DNA of 7,758 nt, from NCBI GenBank assembly GCA_040003205.1, contig JBDUDA010000143.1:1-7758 (forward strand), read 5' to 3'. This document shows, in pieces, positions 6,191 to 7,758 of this stretch (its first letter is position 1; the number at the start of each line of letters is the position of its first letter). Both the position numbers and the translations under genes were made by a program. Under the pieces are notes generated by a model. The model was not told the DNA's origin, ran no database searches, and saw only the letters and a list, made by a program, of their open reading frames with translations. The DNA is from JALYIM01 sp040003205 (GTDB lineage Bacteria; Acidobacteriota; Terriglobia; Terriglobales; Acidobacteriaceae).

Positions 6191-7758
6191 TTGAACAGAT
6201 TCTTCTATCTATTACTGGCGTGCAGCTTGACACTTCCGTTGTCGGCTGGCGAAAAATCTGGAACCATTTCCGGTTACGTACGCAGTGCGAGCGGCGCGCC
6301 GCAGATGGGTGCCGCCGTGGAAGTACTCGGCTCCGCAGTGCTGGCATCGGATGCGATTGGGTCAGCAGTGCGAACTCTGAAAGCCTTCACCGACGAAAAC
6401 GGATTCTATTCCGTCAGCGGCCTCGTGCCCGGAACTTACAACATTAAGGTTTCCGCGCCTGCATTCCTTCCGGCATTGCGCGAACACGTCGGACTGCGAG
6501 CCGGCAACGGATTGCTTCTCAACGTTACCCTGACCACTCTGTTCCAGGCGATTCAACTGGCTCCGGCGCGTGGGACAGAAGAAGAGGACGATTGGAAGTG
6601 GGTGCTTCGTTCGGCGGCAAACCGGCCAATTTTGAGGGTATTGCCCGATGGCACCCCAGTCATGGTTTCCCAAGGTAACGACCCGGAATCGCGCGAAATG
6701 AAGGGCAGCCTATCTTTTCTTGCAGGCTCGCCATCCCAGGGATTTGGCAGCGCGGCTGACATGAGCACTGGTTTCTCGGTTGAGAAATCCATGTTTACGT
6801 CTGGCACAGTTGCTTTACGAGGTGACCTCGGCCACGGAACAGATTCTCCCGATGCCGTTTTGCGGGCCTCCTACCGTCACACGATGGCGAACGGATCGCA
6901 GCCGCAGGTGGCTTTCACCATGCGCCGCTTCTCTTCTCCCGATGAAGGATTGCGTAACTCAACCTTTCAGGCGCTGGCTTTGACTACCTCAGATGACATC
7001 ACTCTGGCGGATGTTCTTGAATTAAAGTTTGGCAGTGAGTTGCAAACCATCCAGTTCATGGGACGCATGAACGCCTTCCGTCCCTTCGGGTCGGCAGACC
7101 TCCACCTCTCGCCAGACACTGTTTTGGAGTACAGCTACACGACCGCTCTGCCTGACCGGCGCGTGGACAAGGGTTTTGATTCCGCGCCTGCGGATTTTAG
7201 CGAATCAGGTCCGCGCATGAGCATGGTGAATTTCGCTCCTTCAGTGGAGCGAGCACATCATCACGAAGTTTCACTGTCGCATCGCGCCAACGACACCAAC
7301 GTCCAAATCGCCGTCTACTCAGACCGCTTGGTTAATACCGCACTTACCGGCGTGGGCGATGTCGGGGCCGATGGCGACGTCCTGCCCGACATGTATTCCG
7401 GGACTTTCACCTTGCAAGGCAGAGATCTCGACGCGCACGGAATGCGCATGGTGCTGCAGCGCAAGCTGAGCTCCGATCTCACTGCCACCATGGATTACAG
7501 CTACGGTGGAACCCTGGAGCTGAACAGCAACAATAAGCTTAGGCTGGCGGATGCTCGTCAATCCACGGTCGTCCGTGGACGCCACAGTCTGGCCGGAAAA
7601 GTAAGCGGCGGAGTGCCGCGCGCCAAAACACGCTGGATAGCGTCCTATCGCTGGGTAAGTGGCCGATCGCTGACGCCGGTAGACATGTTCAATGACTCCG
7701 CCGGAGCGGCGAGTCCCTTTCTAGATGTATTTTTTCGCCAGCCGCTTCCCGGTAACGG
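6191..7758 (+). CDS. Exported carboxypeptidase-regulatory-like domain protein, probably outer-membrane beta-barrel, cut by window edge
   Basis: The frame is open for 522 codons from TTG 6191 to the edge. Residues 1-20 (NRFFYLLLACSLTLPLSAG) form a signal peptide, probably cut near LSA/GE; LLAC at 8-11 resembles a lipobox but sits too close to the N-terminus to be convincing. Residues 24-115 form a carboxypeptidase-D regulatory-like beta-sandwich: SGTISGYVRSASGAPQMGAAVEVLG, then TDENGFYSVSGLVPGTYNIKVSAPAF (67-92). A short acidic stretch, EEEDDWKWVLRSAANRPILR (130-149), leads into a long region of alternating polar/apolar strands, e.g. DTVLEYSYTTALPD and MRMVLQRKLSSDLTATMDYSYGG, which suggests a beta-barrel. 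Such plug-like N-domains head TonB-dependent and Oar-like receptors, but no TonB box or TonB plug domain is seen, so the receptor label is not supported. It lies 36 bases after the GWxTD gene, likely the same operon. Function is unknown. Confidence 0.9.
   Translation, partial: MNRFFYLLLACSLTLPLSAGEKSGTISGYVRSASGAPQMGAAVEVLGSAVLASDAIGSAVRTLKAFTDENGFYSVSGLVPGTYNIKVSAPAFLPALREHVGLRAGNGLLLNVTLTTLFQAIQLAPARGTEEEDDWKWVLRSAANRPILRVLPDGTPVMVSQGNDPESREMKGSLSFLAGSPSQGFGSAADMSTGFSVEKSMFTSGTVALRGDLGHGTDSPDAVLRASYRHTMANGSQPQVAFTMRRFSSPDEGLRNSTFQALALTTSDDITLADVLELKFGSELQTIQFMGRMNAFRPFGSADLHLSPDTVLEYSYTTALPDRRVDKGFDSAPADFSESGPRMSMVNFAPSVERAHHHEVSLSHRANDTNVQIAVYSDRLVNTALTGVGDVGADGDVLPDMYSGTFTLQGRDLDAHGMRMVLQRKLSSDLTATMDYSYGGTLELNSNNKLRLADARQSTVVRGRHSLAGKVSGGVPRAKTRWIASYRWVSGRSLTPVDMFNDSAGAASPFLDVFFRQPLPGN

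Noticed and set aside
6212..6223. Lipoprotein signal (LLAC) in the protein starting at 6191
   Set aside because: The Cys at residue 11 leaves too short a hydrophobic segment before it, and the hydrophobic run continues past it to a good signal peptidase I site near LSA/GE.

Overview
The window looks like chromosomal DNA from an Acidobacteriota bacterium (Terriglobia/Koribacter-like). This is inferred from the gene content: a fused E1 alpha/beta 2-oxoacid dehydrogenase, a GWxTD-domain exported protein, and a carboxypeptidase-regulatory-domain outer-membrane-type protein. Moderately high GC, use of GTG and TTG starts, and intergenic repeats beginning GTCATYCYGA also fit. No rRNA, tRNA, CRISPR array, transposase or phage gene was seen. 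The taxonomic call is not proven.

Layout: (1) 1-1350, minus strand: 5' part of a thiamine-diphosphate E1 dehydrogenase (alpha domain plus the start of the beta domain), running off the left edge; its last ~12 codons look odd. (2) 1351-1435: short divergent promoter region. (3) 1436-2155, plus: HAD-superfamily phosphatase of the phosphoglycolate phosphatase type. (4) 2156-2496: non-coding, with two copies of an interspersed repeat in opposite orientations. (5) 2497-3132, plus: uncharacterised 211-aa protein with a transglutaminase-like Cys/His pattern. (6) 3133-3282: convergent spacer with a third, diverged repeat copy. (7) 3283-4029, minus: ABC transporter ATPase of the MacB/LolD type with no permease nearby. 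(8) 4030-4396: divergent regulatory region. (9) 4397-6154, plus: secreted GWxTD-domain protein. (10) 6191-7758, plus: exported protein with an N-terminal carboxypeptidase-regulatory-like beta-sandwich and a probable beta-barrel-like remainder, running off the right edge.

The left genes are metabolic: 2-oxoacid oxidation and removal of a small phosphorylated metabolite. The right pair is separated by 36 bases, with a strong Shine-Dalgarno for the second gene, and is probably one operon making two envelope proteins. That pair is the best candidate for a poorly described system. The ABC ATPase is divergent from it and could serve envelope export, but nothing in the window ties it to a permease or to the pair.
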